Source: Aphrocallistes beatrix (lineage: Eukaryota; Porifera; Hexactinellida; Sceptrulophora; Aphrocallistidae). Taken from it: a stretch of DNA of 64,000 bases. The notes below the pieces were generated by a model. That model made no database searches. It saw nothing but the letters and a program-made list of their open reading frames with translations, and was not told the origin of the DNA. Made by a program: the position numbers and the translations under genes. Positions 1 through 12,136 of the stretch are shown here, piece after piece. The stretch spans positions 868,001 to 932,000 of the forward strand of contig OY725492.1 of assembly GCA_963281255.1 (NCBI GenBank), given 5' to 3'. Position 1 is the stretch's first letter. Each line of letters opens with the position of its first letter.

Positions 1-417
1 AATTTTTATCCATGAGCAAATTTCTCCTGAAAAAAGAAATGGTTGAAGCATCATGCTCGATTGGAAACGTAGTTAGCATTTGACATGACCATCTACTTTT
101 GAATACAATTAGTGCTAGATTGGTCTAAATGTTTGAATAAAGAAATGAAACAAGTGAAGTTAGACATTAGCAAGTCTCTCTTATCAAGATATCATCAGGA
201 AATTTAAATATTCACCTGAAAAATTATAACAACAGAGTTATCGAAATGGTGAAATGTACCTATCCATACTTTTAAAAAAATGGTATGCAGAAAAGCAAAG
301 AAAGCCGTAGTTGACTCACATAAAAGAGTATATTATCTAGAAAATTCCAGGGGTAATAATATAAACGTAGATAGAAAGCAATATTTACAAAGAAATCTCA
401 TTATGCTCAAATCTTAC
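1..417 (-). other. intron downstream of FN3 exon F1
   Basis: No coding exon is visible. The stretch is closely similar to 13545-13957, the intron in the same position next to F8. This shows that exon and intron were duplicated together. Confidence 0.6.
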
Positions 418-717
418 TTGCTTCTTGAGTGCGTAAACAATTTGGAGGACTAAATTCACTGAATCCTGCTCCGTTTTCAACACGAATCATTACACAGTAA
501 TACACATGTGGTAGAAGTCCAGTCAGAATTACAGACATCGTGTTAATACTTAGATTCAAAAATCTTTCTGTCGTATCCAGCACCGATCCATTATATTTAA
601 CTTGGTAACTTGTTAAAACTCCATTTTGATCTATCAATTCAGGAGCATTCCATTCTGCCTGTATCGCAGTGCTGTTTATGGAATATACAGAGATGTTAAC
701 TGGAGGAGTTGAAGGAA
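418..717 (-). CDS. FN3 exon F1 of receptor gene 1 (last in window)
   Basis: A 300-nt exon with an acceptor ending CTAG, donor GTAAGA and phase 1 at both ends. The FN3 core is intact (AEW, SYQV, YYC, GFSEFS). LLPH replaces the usual LLPN, and PPNC replaces SPNC near the end. The next downstream exon would lie left of the window. Its closest relative by intron flank is F8. Confidence 0.85.
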
Positions 718-754
718 CTAGAAATAGATGTATATAGGTGTATATAATATTTTA

Positions 755-827
755 CAAGCCCGCTTTGCATGCTTGCGCTGCCCGCCTTGCGGACACTGCG
801 TATCTATAATAAGGTAAATATAATATA
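755..827 (-). mobile_element. Helitron 3'-end fragment
   Basis: A CAAG-start, GC-rich hairpin head, degenerate and cut short. A second, longer Helitron is inserted directly beside it. Confidence 0.5.
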
Positions 828-1558
828 CAAGCGCGCTTCGCTTGCTTGCGCTGTGCGGTTTGTGGATACTTTATCTCAGCAGAGTTGCCCAATGGGCGCC
901 TGGAGTTACTCAATTTAGCGTATTGTGGGAATATGTCTACTTTATATAAATATTGTAAACAAAAATGATTTCTCATATAGACCCGTACATACGTATACAA
1001 TTCTAAATTTACACCCCTGAAAACCCCATGTCAACCGTTGGAAACTAGTCTCTAGCGAAATTTTGTAATTTGTTTACTTTATGTATATAACGTAAACAAA
1101 AGTAAACAAATAATTTATCATATAGATCTGAAAATACGATATTCGAAGTCTACACCCCTAAAACCCCATGTCAACCTTTGGAAGCTAGTCTCTAACATAT
1201 TTTTAAAAATTCGTCAAATAGTGTGAAAATATGTATATAACCTTTTTTATTGCTATACACTATAATAAAATTAAGATATCTAATATAAGTTGTGGCTTTG
1301 AAATATTAATAACAATGACAATCTATTATAGTGTCAATGGTCTCAATTGTGAGAGTGAAGTCATATATACTGTATAGAAAAGGTGTGAAAAATTGTTTTC
1401 CATTTTTTTGCAGGGTGTGAAAATTTCGCTTAGATCTTCGAACTTAATCGTAGTCATATCATTTGACACCTACATGCCAATTTTAATTTCTCTACGATTT
1501 GCCAATCCTTCAATCAATTCGGACAAACAAACGAATCCTAGCGTTTTAATATATAGGA
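828..1558 (-). mobile_element. Helitron family A, non-autonomous copy
   Basis: On the minus strand it runs from a TC-start 5' end to a 3' hairpin ending CTTG, with A and T as flanking bases. The internal A-family blocks are present: repeated motifs around TTTACTTT and TGTAAACAAAAG, and ACAAACAAAC repeats near the 5' end. It has no coding capacity. It lies in the F1-F2 intron. Confidence 0.7.
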
Positions 1559-1561
1559 TTA

Positions 1562-2290
1562 CAAGCGCTCTTCACGTGCTTGCGCTGCGCGGCTTGCAGA
1601 CACTGCGTATCCGCAGAGTCGCGCTGCGGGAGCCTGAGATATATTAAAGAAACGTTTGAGTATTATATAATTCTCTACTGAGAAATCATTTATCTACGGT
1701 GAATCTGAAATCAGAACTAGGGAAGAAAATTAGGTCCATGATAAAAAGAATTCGAAATTTACCGAAAAACCAATGTTAAAGGTTGAATGCTGGTTTCTAG
1801 CATATTTTTTTAACAAATACTTTATCATATAAATACCACAATATGATATTTGAAATCTACACCACTAAACCCTATGTCAACTGCTGCAACGTAGTCTCCA
1901 GCATATTTTTGGAGTTTGTTTACTTTATGTATATATTGTAACAAAAGTAAACAAATATTTATCATACGATATTCGGGATCCACAACCCAAATACCCCATG
2001 ACAACCGTTGGAATCAAGTCTCTAGCATGTTTTTAATATTCGCCAAAAGGTATGAAATATGTATAGTACATTTTTTAATGTTATACAGCTATAATATAAT
2101 TAAGATATCTAAGAAATAATTTATTGCTTTGAAGTATTAATTACAATGATAGCTTTGTAGTGCCGTACAATGATTTATATTGCAAGGTGAAGCAATATAT
2201 TTTGTATACACATCATTAATTTCTTATACGTAGTGTTATACAATGGTAAAGTATGTGTATATTTTCTTATCTCTTGTCTATATAAAGTTT
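1562..2290 (-). mobile_element. Helitron family A, divergent copy
   Basis: A new 3' hairpin head starts three bases after the previous copy. A-family internal blocks follow, broken by a variant stretch also found at 14370-14500. The 5' end is not clear. Confidence 0.45.
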
Positions 2291-2445
2291 TCACATCTAT
2301 GACGAAATTTTATAGAGTATAATTTTTTAAATATGATACCTTTATGTAATTAACCGTTGTGTTAACCACAGAAGAAAATGGAAATTAGCAATGTGTCGAA
2401 AAATACGTGACACAAATCGTCAATAGTTAGTGTATTTAATAATAA

Positions 2446-2815
2446 CAAACGCGCTTCGCTTGCTTGCGCTGCTAGGATACCTAGTTCACATTAATTAAAT
2501 ATAAAGTAGAAACATTGCTAAATACGTCTGTCTTACAGTTGTAATTGATATCACTAGAAAAATTACAAAACTTCTCAATTTAATATGAATTTTTGATGCA
2601 CATTGATGACATCATAACAGAGTTTCATCATATGTGAGATATATCAATATACACATTCTATTAAAATTTTAGTCTTCTACCACCTAAAATGGCGAAGTCA
2701 TGGTCAAAAACTGAAATTTCTAATTACAAAAAAAAGTGACAATGACGCCATAGTTCCATGATGTAATGACATTTTCGTCTGAGGTCCGAATTTAGTGGAG
2801 CCTTAATAGTAAGGA
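2446..2815 (-). mobile_element. Helitron family B, internally deleted
   Basis: It starts with CAAACGCGCTTCG, contains the B-family core (TGATGACATCAT and AAAATGGCGAAG blocks) and ends TAGTAAGGA before T. A deletion fuses the TTAGTGGAGCC block directly to the terminal TTAATAGTAAGGA. Confidence 0.65.
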
Positions 2816-3018
2816 TTAAAAAATCGTATTTCGAAACTGCATCATAAAATATTTGCGGACTTTTTTTACAGGATAGATCCATAAAGCAAGCAAGTTTGAA
2901 ATGCATTCATCTAAATATGCAGCAACATCAATAATTCAAATCGTTATGTTTTAAAATTTTGACATGTGTATATACGTACATATATATATTTAAATATCTC
3001 ATTATGCATATATCGTAC

Positions 3019-3318
3019 TTGCTTCGTGAGTGAGTGCACAATTTGGAGAACTAAATTCACTCAATCCTGCTCCGTTTCCAACGCGAACCATCACACAGTA
3101 ATAAACATTTGGTAGAAGTCCAGTCAGAATTACAGACATAGTGTTAACATTTATATCCAAAAGTCTTTCAGTTGTATCCAACACCGATCCACTATATCTG
3201 ACTTGGTATCGTGTTAAAACTCCATTTTGATCTATCAATTCTGGAGCATTCCAATCTGTCTGTATCGCAGTGGTGTTTATGGAATAAACTGTCAAGTTGA
3301 GTGGAGGAGTTGAAGGAA
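3019..3318 (-). CDS. FN3 exon F2 of receptor gene 1
   Basis: Open through 300 nt. It differs from its neighbours by TDW for AEW, TRYQV for TSYQV and a glycine in RVGNGAG. The donor is GTACGA instead of GTAAG, a weaker match to consensus. It is the sister of F9: both are followed upstream by the same AAATATATGGTTAAAAG intron segment. Confidence 0.85.
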
Positions 3319-3590
3319 CTAGAAATAAATATATGGTTAAAAGTATAATTAAGGCAAGTACTGCTGTACCAATACTAGTATCAATAAAGTTTTTAGTTAT
3401 AGTATATGAATTTCAATCCAAAAAAAGGAAAATTCTATCAGGCCAACATAATTTCTGCGTTTGAGAAGAGTTTGAATCATTATGAATCCATCATCTCCGT
3501 TACTTCTAAACTTTGAATTTAGTGTTGGCCCTAACATGAGCATGGCCTACTTAATACGCGGCCGTGTATATCACGTAGAAGACCTGAAAA

Positions 3591-3925
3591 ATAAAAAGCC
3601 AGTTGTAACACAGTCGAAATTTAATTAGACCGATAAATCATAAACTGTATACGATCGAACTTTGAAATGTATTATTACCATACACAAATATCATATCAGC
3701 GTATGCAATTTGACTGTAAAAATTTGACATGTTATCGTGCTGTTTCCATTGCAACTGAGGAATCAATATACGTTCAATTTAAGATTTTCAGATTTTGGAT
3801 TAATGTCTTCTTATTGTTGTTTATGAACTTTGTATATGGTAATAATACATTTCGAAGGTCTATCGTATACGTTTTTTGATTTATCGGTCTAATTAAATTT
3901 TGACTGTTAAAACTGGCTTTCTATT
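3591..3925. repeat. inverted-repeat element in the F2-F3 intron
   Basis: Left arm 3591-3690 and right arm 3828-3925 are complementary; for example TTAGACCGATAAATCA pairs with TGATTTATCGGTCTAA. A second, partly truncated copy lies at 17196-17475 in the F9-F10 intron, again at the equivalent position. Confidence 0.65.
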
Positions 3926-4173
3926 CTTCTGGCTTTCTAGGTGACACATTTCAAAAACTTAAGATTTCTTTAGTTACATCAATGTTTAGATTAGACCTTG
4001 AGGTTCTAATGTAGGTTCTAATGTGAGGTTCTAATGTATATTGAAAATAATCTGAGATGCATAATTATATATATACAGCTGCATCTATACGAAAAATACA
4101 AATTTATTCAAAATTAAATTTAAAATTCTATATTTATAGAATTTACATATATTTTATTCTGCATAAATCTTAC

Positions 4174-4473
4174 TTGATTCGAGAGTGCGTGTACAAATTG
4201 GAGAACTAAATTCACTGAATCCTGCTCCATTTTCAATCCGAATTATTAGACAGTAATAAACATTTGGTAGAAGTATAGTCAGAATTACAGACATCGTGTC
4301 AATAGTTAGATTCAAAGATCTTTCAGTTGTATCCAACTCAAATCCACTATATTTAACTTGGTAACTTGTTAAAACTCCATTTTGATCTATCAATTCAGGA
4401 ACATTCCATTCTGCCTGTATTGCAGTGCTGTTTATACTATATACTGTGAAGTTAACTGGAGGAGTTGAAGGAA
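4174..4473 (-). CDS. FN3 exon F3 of receptor gene 1
   Basis: Open through 300 nt, phase 1/1. It is the most divergent intact copy at its C-terminal end (SSPICTRTLESS) and has LTILLPN and CLIIRIENG. Both conserved cysteines remain. The intron on its 5' side matches those of F10 and F11 (AGATGGAAGAACTAATAGA). Confidence 0.83.
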
Positions 4474-4617
4474 CTAGAAATAGATGGAAGAACTAATAGA
4501 AGACCTTAAGTTCGAATATTTCATCAATCATAAGTATAAAGAATGCTTAGTTATTCAAAATTGCCTCACTTGAGTGGTTCTATAACTAATCGAATATTAT
4601 AATAGTTGTTAATGCAT

Positions 4618-5221
4618 CAAACCGCGTTTCACTTACTTGCACTGCGCGGTTTGCGGACACTTTGTGCACACAGAGTCGCCCTTTGGGCGACAGGAGTTAC
4701 TCAATCTAACCTATTTGGGGATTTTGTTAACTTTATATAAATATTGTAAACAAAAGATACTAATAATTTCTAATATGTATCCGAAAATATAATATTCGAA
4801 CTCTACACCCCTAAAAACCCCATGTCAAACGTTGGAAGCTAGTCGCTAGCATACTTTTCAAAATTCGTAAATGGTGTTAAAATATTTGTATAAAGTTGTG
4901 AAAATATACACAAAACCTTTTTTATTGTTATACACTATCATATAATTGAGATATTTAAGTTTTGCTCTGAAGTATTAATAACAATGACAGCCTACAATAT
5001 TGTCGTAAAATGATTTCTATTGTGAGAGTGAAGCCGTACATAGTATTGTATCGAAAATGTGTGAAAATATTGTTTCCATTTTTTTGCAGAGGTGTGAAAA
5101 TTTTGCTTAGATCTTCGAACTTAATCATAGATTCATCATTTGACACCTACATGGCAATTTTCGTATTTCTACGACAAACAAACAAACAAACAAAAAACTC
5201 GTGGCGTTTTAATATATTAGA
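4618..5221 (-). mobile_element. Helitron family A copy
   Basis: The 3' head is altered (ACCGCGTTTCACTTAC) and the 5' end is TCTAATATATTAAAACGCC. ACAAACAAACAAAC repeats sit inside the 5' end, and the flanking bases fit A|T insertion. Confidence 0.65.
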
Positions 5222-5224
5222 TAT

Positions 5225-5434
5225 ACAGCATCATCAAAAATATTAGAACGCAAGGAGTTGTTTGTTTTCGAAGCTATATGAGAAATTAATTGGTAACCTT
5301 TGTCTAGAATGTTTATATAGAGTAAACGAATTGCCAAAATAGGCTAGAATGAGTAACTCCAGGCATCCGCAGGGAGAATCTGTGGACACAAATTGTCTGC
5401 AAGCCGCGCAGCACAAGCAAGCGAAGCGCGCTTG
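5225..5434 (+). mobile_element. Helitron family A, 5'-truncated
   Basis: Opposite orientation to the copy just before it. Only the last about 200 nt remain: the GAGTAACTCCAGG block, the hairpins, and the terminus AAGCGAAGCGCGCTTG followed by T. Confidence 0.55.
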
Positions 5435-5483
5435 TGTCTAATAGTTTGAGATGCATATATAATTAATTAAGCATTACTCTTAC

Positions 5484-5782
5484 TTGCTTCGTGCGTACGT
5501 GCACAATTTGGAAAACTAAATTCGCTCAATCCTGCTCCGTTTTCAACACGAACCAATACACAGTAATACACATTGGAAGAAGTCCAGTCAGAATTACAGA
5601 CATCGTGTTAATACTTAGATTCAGAACTCTTTCAGCTGTATCCAACTCTGATCCATTGTATCTAACTTGGTAGTTTGTTAAAACTCCATTTTGATTTATC
5701 AATTCAGGAGCATTCCATTCTGCCTGTATTGCAGTGCTGTTTAAGGGAAATACTGTGATGTTAACTGGAGGAGTTGAAGGAA
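5484..5782 (-). pseudogene. FN3 exon F4, frameshifted
   Basis: The splice sites are intact, but the exon is 299 nt. One base is missing in the LLPNVYYC region: plus strand CACATTGGAAGAAG against CATTTGGTAGAAG in the other copies. If included, the frame is lost over the last third. Either it is skipped, it is a dead exon, or it is an assembly error. It is the sister of F12. Confidence 0.75.
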
Positions 5783-5884
5783 CTAGAAAGAGATGTATGT
5801 AGGTGAATATAGTTCATTAGTGCACTCTAAATAATAGTATGGCTAGAAAGTACAATTAAATTAAAGCATGTGTTTTTGTATCAA

Positions 5885-6422
5885 CAAGCGCGCTTCGCGC
5901 TTGCTTGCGCTGCACGGCTGGCGAACACTTCGCGTCCGCCGGAGGCTCCCTTCGGTCGCCTGGAGTCACATTGGTTAATTATAAGGGAGATACATCTCTA
6001 AATATGTCTATTCTACTGTGCTAATCGATATCACTCGAAAAATCACCAAATTTGGGAATTTAAAAATTTTTGATGCGTAATGATGACGTCATAACAAAGT
6101 GATGAGTCATCATTTTTTTATGATAGTCGCATCATATGTGAGACATGTTAGTATACAGATTCTATTAAAATTTCAGCCTTCTATCTCCTATAATGGCTGA
6201 GTTATGCCCGAATAACTGTCTTGCTTAACTTTTAAAAATGTAACAATGACGTCATAATTCCATGATGAGTCGACATTTTGCTCTGAGCTCAGAACTTACT
6301 GGAGCCATAGCCAAAATACTCCCACATGCCAAAAATTAGCTTTCTATGACCGGCAGTTTCTTCAATCAATTCGTTACAGATATATATACACATACACAAT
6401 AATCGAGTTTTAATAGTAAGGA
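5885..6422 (-). mobile_element. Helitron family B, near-complete copy
   Basis: On the minus strand it begins TCCTTACTATTAAAACTC and ends with three GC-rich hairpins and CTTG, flanked by A and T. A CGCGCTT duplication in the head is shared with the copy starting at 49192; the two look almost identical. Confidence 0.75.
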
Positions 6423-7183
6423 TGTTTGGTCCCTTTATTTATTCATATATTATTTTTAGTAAAAGAATTAAATGATGATGACTCGTTCATATGGCAAACT
6501 TACATGTTAAAATTTTTAACCGAAATAGCATTTACTATCTACGTAAGTTCTAGATCACAACTACATGTTTCCACTAATTATAACCAAACTGATATCTAAT
6601 AATAACTCATATCAGATAACAAAGTAACTACGTATGTATGTGTAGTTCTAAGTGATAAAATCTTCCTTCGAACTAGAATCTGGATCAGCTTATTTTGAAA
6701 TAGTACGAGAGAAAACTACATTTTTTATAATATTTCCTCTCTGAAATTAAATTAGAGGTATAGTTTCATTTATAAAATTGTACATTGTCATCTATCAAGC
6801 CGCGCACGCAAGCAAGCGAAGCGTGCCTGTATTGATTATCGACGTAATAATCGAATTCCGAATTTTATTAAAAGACTTTGCGAATATCTTATGGATTAAC
6901 AAGCAAGCGAAGCGTGCTTGTTAACTTAATTTGTGGTGTGTTTTTCCCATTTATATTTTTAATTGTGACTAGACAAAACCATTAGAATTTCATATTTGAA
7001 ATTAATTTAAAATACTATTCATACTCGTATTAGCTGGAAAAAGCATGTTCAAATTCAAAATACCTTGCAAAATTATGAGTTTACCAATATATATTTTATG
7101 AAACACAAGGTCAAGTGCCGCCCCCTATGAAGCGCCGCCCGGGGCGGTCCGCCCCCCCCGCCCCCCCTAGCTACGCCACTGCG
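6423..7183. other. repeat-derived intron, no exon seen
   Basis: It holds two short Helitron 3' terminal scraps (6797-6832 and 6897-6925). At 7130-7182 there is a GC-rich end reading CTAGCTACGCCACTG, like the ends of the hAT-type MITEs elsewhere in the window; its other end was not found. Confidence 0.5.
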
Positions 7184-7686
7184 TCTGTCCCACTGTTATA
7201 ATCGATATCGCACGAAAAATAACCGAATTTGTCAATTTTTAAAATTTTGATGCGTAATGATAACGTCATAACAAATTGATGAGTCATCATTTTTTGATGA
7301 TAGTTGTGCCATATGTTAGATATATTAATATACATAATCTATTAAAACTTCAGCATTCTATCTCCTATAATGGCTGAGTTATGCTCGAATAACTGTATTA
7401 CTTAACTTTTAAAAATGTGACAATGACGTCATAATTCCATGATGAGTCGACATTTTGCTCTGAGCTCAATTCGTTACAGATATATATATATATATCAGGG
7501 TATTATACAACCTTCCAGAGATACGCTCCTAATCTAAAATTTCTAAATTTTCATACTCCTAAATCGATGAATAACATTATATAATATTAGGTAAATTGGG
7601 TATTATTCTGGATTTTCACGCTCTTAAACACTTTAAGGCTTAAAATCGTACGCCTAAAGGAGCGTCTCGCGCTCCTAGATAATTCC

Positions 7687-7740
<54 letters not shown>

Positions 7741-7786
7741 CATACATATATACACAAACATTAATCGAGTTTTAATAGTAAGGATA
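7184..7786 (-). mobile_element. Helitron family B, headless, carrying a nested MITE and (TA)n
   Basis: The B-family core starts abruptly at the hAT-like end and finishes TAGTAAGGA before T. A MITE (7496-7689) and a long TA microsatellite (about 7690-7735) interrupt it. Confidence 0.6.
7496..7689 (+). mobile_element. hAT-like MITE, copy 1
   Basis: It starts CAGGGTATTATACA and ends TAATTCCTTA. It is nearly identical to 59687-59878, which carries a readable 8-bp target duplication. Here the insertion is in a TA run, so the duplication cannot be read. Confidence 0.6.
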
Positions 7787-7839
7787 TACATATTCATATT
7801 TTAACACCACCACTGCGAAGTTTTATTTAAAGAGATAAG

Positions 7840-8310
7840 TAAGAGCTCAACGACTATTTATGGTATTTCACCATTTCGTATCTGATTTCCTCGCTTTGAA
7901 AGTAATAATATGAATATTTTATGAGTTATTAACATATTGATATATATGTATATATTTTCACACTTTTTGAAAAAAATCTTATTTTATGCTAAAAGCGAGT
8001 TTTCAACGGCTAATATAGGATATTTTAATGTGTAAATCCCGATTTTCGCATTCTGAAAGAAATAATGTTAATATTTTTGAGCTATTAAATATGATATACG
8101 TGCTATATGTACATGTTTTACACCTATCGAAAAATCTTATTTTAAGCTAAAAGCGAGATCTATTATAGGGTATTAAAATATGTAGATCCCAAATTTCACA
8201 CTTAGAATGCTCTAAAATGAGTATTTCCCGATGTATTCCGATATTTACATTTCATGTTCCATCGAATCACTTCCTGAAGCTGCACTATCGGTCTGTCGAC
8301 CGACATTTTT
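7840..8310. repeat. dispersed repeat, inverted copy at 17890-18240
   Basis: Blocks such as TCTTATTTTAAGCTAAAAGC and CACTATCGGTC with a CTTCCTG neighbour recur on the opposite strand near 18 kb. There is no coding potential. Confidence 0.5.
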
Positions 8311-8845
8311 TAATAAGAGTTGTGTTATATTTGAGATATATTAATAAACGCATCTATTAAAATTTCAGCCTTTCATTACCTAAATTTATTGAGTTATAGT
8401 CGAAAAACTTAAATATCTAATACACTCCCTGCAAAAGTATTCGTACACTCCAATATTTTCCACCCAAATTCTAATAATACTAATCAATTTGTGAAGTCAA
8501 TAACATCTAATCAGTAACAGATACACTAAATCTCGCTTAAAATTCTTTCCTTTACATTCAAATTACACACTTTATAAGCTTTTAACTTAAGATTTAGTTC
8601 AAGATTTAGTTATTTTCGGCATTTGCTACCCTAAGGCACATACTACGAGTTATCATCATTGTATATGATGCAATTAGTGGTACGAGGTGGCACAGTTTGA
8701 ATGCCATGATGGGTGGACGTTTTAGTCTCAGGTCAGAACCTCGTGGAGCCATAGCCAAAAGACTCCCACGCCAAAAATCAGCTCTATGTGTCCGGCAGTT
8801 TCTTCAATAATTTCGTTACAGATATATATCTCGGTTAGTACGGAC
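8290..8845 (-). mobile_element. Helitron family B fragments split by a MITE
   Basis: B-core blocks at 8290-8425 and 8690-8845 are separated by a mariner-like insertion (about 8433-8690). That insertion starts CTGCAAAAGTATTCGTACAC. Confidence 0.5.
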
Positions 8846-8916
8846 CCCTCCGGGAGTATTATTGTGTATATATATATAGAGAGAGTTCTACTGTACTACT
8901 ATATATATATATATAT

Positions 8917-9378
8917 ACACTGCCTGAACAAAAGTATTCGTACACCCCATAATTCCCCATACAAATAGTTATAATACTGATTTATTTAGCGAGTCAAGGT
9001 ATTTAATTGGTAAGAGATACACTTAATTTGTCTTCAAATTCGAATTCTCCACATTCAAATTACCCACTTTATAAGCTTTTAACTTGATTACTCTCCTTCA
9101 AAATTAAGTATCTTCGGCATTTGCTACCCTATGGCACATATCACGAGTTATCACCATTGTATATGATGGCATAAGTGGTACGATGTGGCACAGTCTGATA
9201 ATATTTAACCTTGTGGGAGATTAATTGAGTGGAAAGATCATAAAATGAGTAATTCGAATTTGAAGTTAAATTAAGCGTATCTCTTACAAATTAAATACCT
9301 TGACTCGCTAAAAAATCAGTATTATAACTATTTGTATAGGAAATTATGGGGTGTACGAATACTTTTGTTTAGGCAGTA
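8917..9378. mobile_element. mariner-like MITE with long TIRs
   Basis: Left end CACTGCCTGAACAAAAG and right end CTTTTGTTTAGGCAGT. Complementarity extends over more than 100 nt. The surrounding sequence is TA-rich, as expected for TA target duplication. A relative begins at 8433. Confidence 0.65.
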
Positions 9379-9834
9379 TATATACACTACCCGGACAAAA
9401 CTATTTGCACACTTCATCATCTCACGTGCATTTATTTAGTTATCATAGGATATTTCTAATCAATTATTAATTCCGAATGTTTTCAAATTATCAATCACTG
9501 CCACCGTGTGCTACATATGTCCCTTTTTATTACTAATATACATGATGGTGATATACTGCTCCTTGTGCCACAGGTTTAAAAATATTAACAAACTAGGGCT
9601 GCACTAAAATGAATTTCGAGAAAAGAACATGCATACTAATTGATTATAATGCGCTATTATGTTATTTTATCAAGATTTATCAATGAGGTTCAAATCAATG
9701 TGTTATCACGAATTGAATGTACTTGTACCAATCAAAATGTATACAGCTGCATTTTATTAAAAAATAAAAATAAAAACCATAATATTTTGAACTCTTGAAA
9801 AGTGTATACACATAAAATTATGGCTAAATCTTAC

Positions 9835-10134
9835 TTGTTTCGTGAGTGCGTGCACAATTTGGAGAACTAAATTCACTCAATCCGGCTCCGTTTTCAACAC
9901 GAATCATTACACAGTAATAAACATTTGGTAGAAGTCCAGTCAGAATTACAGACATCGTGTTAATAGGTAGATTCAAAGATCTTTCAACTGTATCCAACTC
10001 TGAACCACTATATCTAACTTGGTAACTTGTTAAAACTCCATTCTGATCTATCAATTCCGGAGCATTCCATTCTGCCTGTATCGCAGTGCTGTTTAAAGAA
10101 TAGGCTGTCAAGTTAACTGGAGGAGTTGAAGGAA
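9835..10134 (-). CDS. FN3 exon F5 of receptor gene 1
   Basis: Intact 300-nt exon. Distinctive residues are TAYSLN near the start, SELDTVERS, LPINT and HETSK at the end. It is the sister of F13; both are flanked downstream by a shared GAGGTTCAAATCAATG intron block. Confidence 0.86.
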
Positions 10135-10192
10135 CTAGAAAGAGATGTATGTATGTGAATACAACACTCTAATTTGTATATATTAATATTAA

Positions 10193-10745
10193 CAAGCGCG
10201 CTTCGCTTGCAAGTGCTGCATGGCTGGAGTTTCACAATCTAGCCAATTTTGGGATTTTTTGCTTTATATAAATATTGTAAACAAAAGTAACGAATAATTG
10301 CTCATATGGACCCGAAAATATGATATTCTAAATCTACACCACTAAAACCCCATCTCAACCGTTGAAAGCAAATTTCTAGTATATTTTTGAGATTTGTTTA
10401 CTTTATGTATCTAATATAAACAAATGTCAACAAAAAATTATCATGTAGACCTGAAAATATTATATTCGAGATCTACACCCCTAAAAACCCTATGTCAACC
10501 GTTGTAGCTAGTCTCTAGCATATTTTCAAAATTCGTCAAATGGTGTGAAAATACGCACACAATCTTTTTTATTGCTATACATCATGATACATTTAAGATA
10601 TCAAACATGAGTTGTGGCTTTGAAATATTAATAGCAATGACAATTTATTGTAGTGCCATACAATGATTTCCATTGTTATGGTGTACCAGGTGTAGTCATT
10701 ATTTTGTATAGAAAAGATGTGAAAAATTGTTCTCTAGAACTGTGT
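10193..10745 (-). mobile_element. Helitron family A, 5'-truncated
   Basis: It has the CAAGCGCGCTTCGCTTGC head and A-family blocks. It is cut at about 10735 by a fragment related to the TIR element at 24005-24775 (10735-10891, ending GCCACCCTG). Confidence 0.6.
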
Positions 10746-11109
10746 TTTGTATGGTGAGTTTTAGGGAGAAAATATGTGTCCCGGCGCGCGCAGAGAAATT
10801 CGAGAATCAGTTTGAGTATAAGAAATTTTATACCTAATCAAGCTTGGGAAAGAACTTAAAAGCCACCCTGTATGTATATAATAAATACATCAGCAAAATT
10901 TGTTTTAGAACTTTAGAGGCAACCTGTAAATATATATAATTAGTAGTAAAGAATAAAATCCTTGATCTTTGAGCCAATTCTATGGTATATCAACCTATCA
11001 TGGCATTCTAACATAGTGAATTTAAATAAAAAGCGATATCTGCAAAAAATGCAATATGTTATGTTTAAACTTTTGTTATACGTATATATTCCACATGCAT
11101 AAACCATAC

Positions 11110-11409
11110 CTGCTTCGTGAGTGCGTGCACAATTTGGAGAACTAAATTCACTCAATCCTGCTCCATTTTCAACAAGAATCATGACACAGTAAAAAACATT
11201 TGGCAGAAGTCCAGTCAGAATTACAGACATCGTGTTAATACTTAGATTCAGAACTCTTTCAGTTGTATCCAACACTGATCCATTATATCTAACTTGGTAA
11301 CTTGTTAAAACTCCATTTTGATCTATCAATTCAGGAGCATTCCATTCTGCCTGTATCGCAGTGCTGTTTAAAGAATAAACTGTCAAGTTAACTGGAGGAG
11401 TTGAAGGAA
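11110..11409 (-). CDS. FN3 exon F6 of receptor gene 1
   Basis: Intact. Phenylalanine replaces the first tyrosine in YYC (VFYC), and MILVENG replaces MIRVENG. The exon ends in G before donor GTATGG, so the junction codon becomes Val rather than Ile. It is the sister of F14: both have a CAGCTCCACC-containing intron repeat on the 5' side. Confidence 0.85.
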
Positions 11410-11819
11410 CTAGAAATAGATATATGTAGGTGAATGTACTATATTTACTTTCACTCTAAAGTATGATTAGTTCATAGTTAGTTAGAACTTGGAAGCTTAT
11501 TTCAGCTCCACCGCCCCCATCAATATTTAGATCCTGTGTATAATGTCATTATTGCTATTATTGCAATCAGAATCTCATTATATTTCAGGTGTAAAGGAAT
11601 GTATTACTATTTATTGAGTTATACAATCAATAAAATATTTGTAACTAGCATTTCAAAAGATTTTGATGTTATTTTATACTTCAATGCATAAATTAGATGT
11701 TTATCGCTAATTATACTAATTATACATCAAATTATCAGTTTTGATTACCTTAAGATAAGAATTTAACGCTCCACTAAATTAATAACGCGAATTTCTCCAA
11801 ATCGCGGTAATTACAAGTA

Positions 11820-12136
11820 CAGTACACCCTCGATAGTCTGAACCTTCGCTAATCCGAATACCTCATTCTTAAAATCCGAACACCCAAAATATAATTTTAT
11901 TCGCTTCTATGCTTTGAATAAACGTTTATAAACTTAAATCTATCAATAAGATTGAGAAACCTCGTTAAATAAGCAATCATAGCGAAATAATAGTCTTAAT
12001 ATTCTAACAATACAAATTTATTATAATTAATGCTCCATTGAATAAGTGTTATTTCACTAATCGGAACAAATTCACTAATCCGAACGATTTTTTCGATGAT
12101 TGGAACAGAGTTGTTCGGATTAGCGAGGGTGTACTG
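11820..12136. mobile_element. pogo/Tigger-like MITE, copy 1
   Basis: TIRs CAGTACACCCTCG and CGAGGGTGTACTG with TA on each side. Several TCCGAAC and TTCGGATTAG repeats lie within the ends. No ORF. Confidence 0.75.

Noticed and set aside
7690..7735. Long TA repeat as a possible origin or regulatory site
   Set aside because: A simple microsatellite inside Helitron debris; nothing else supports a function.
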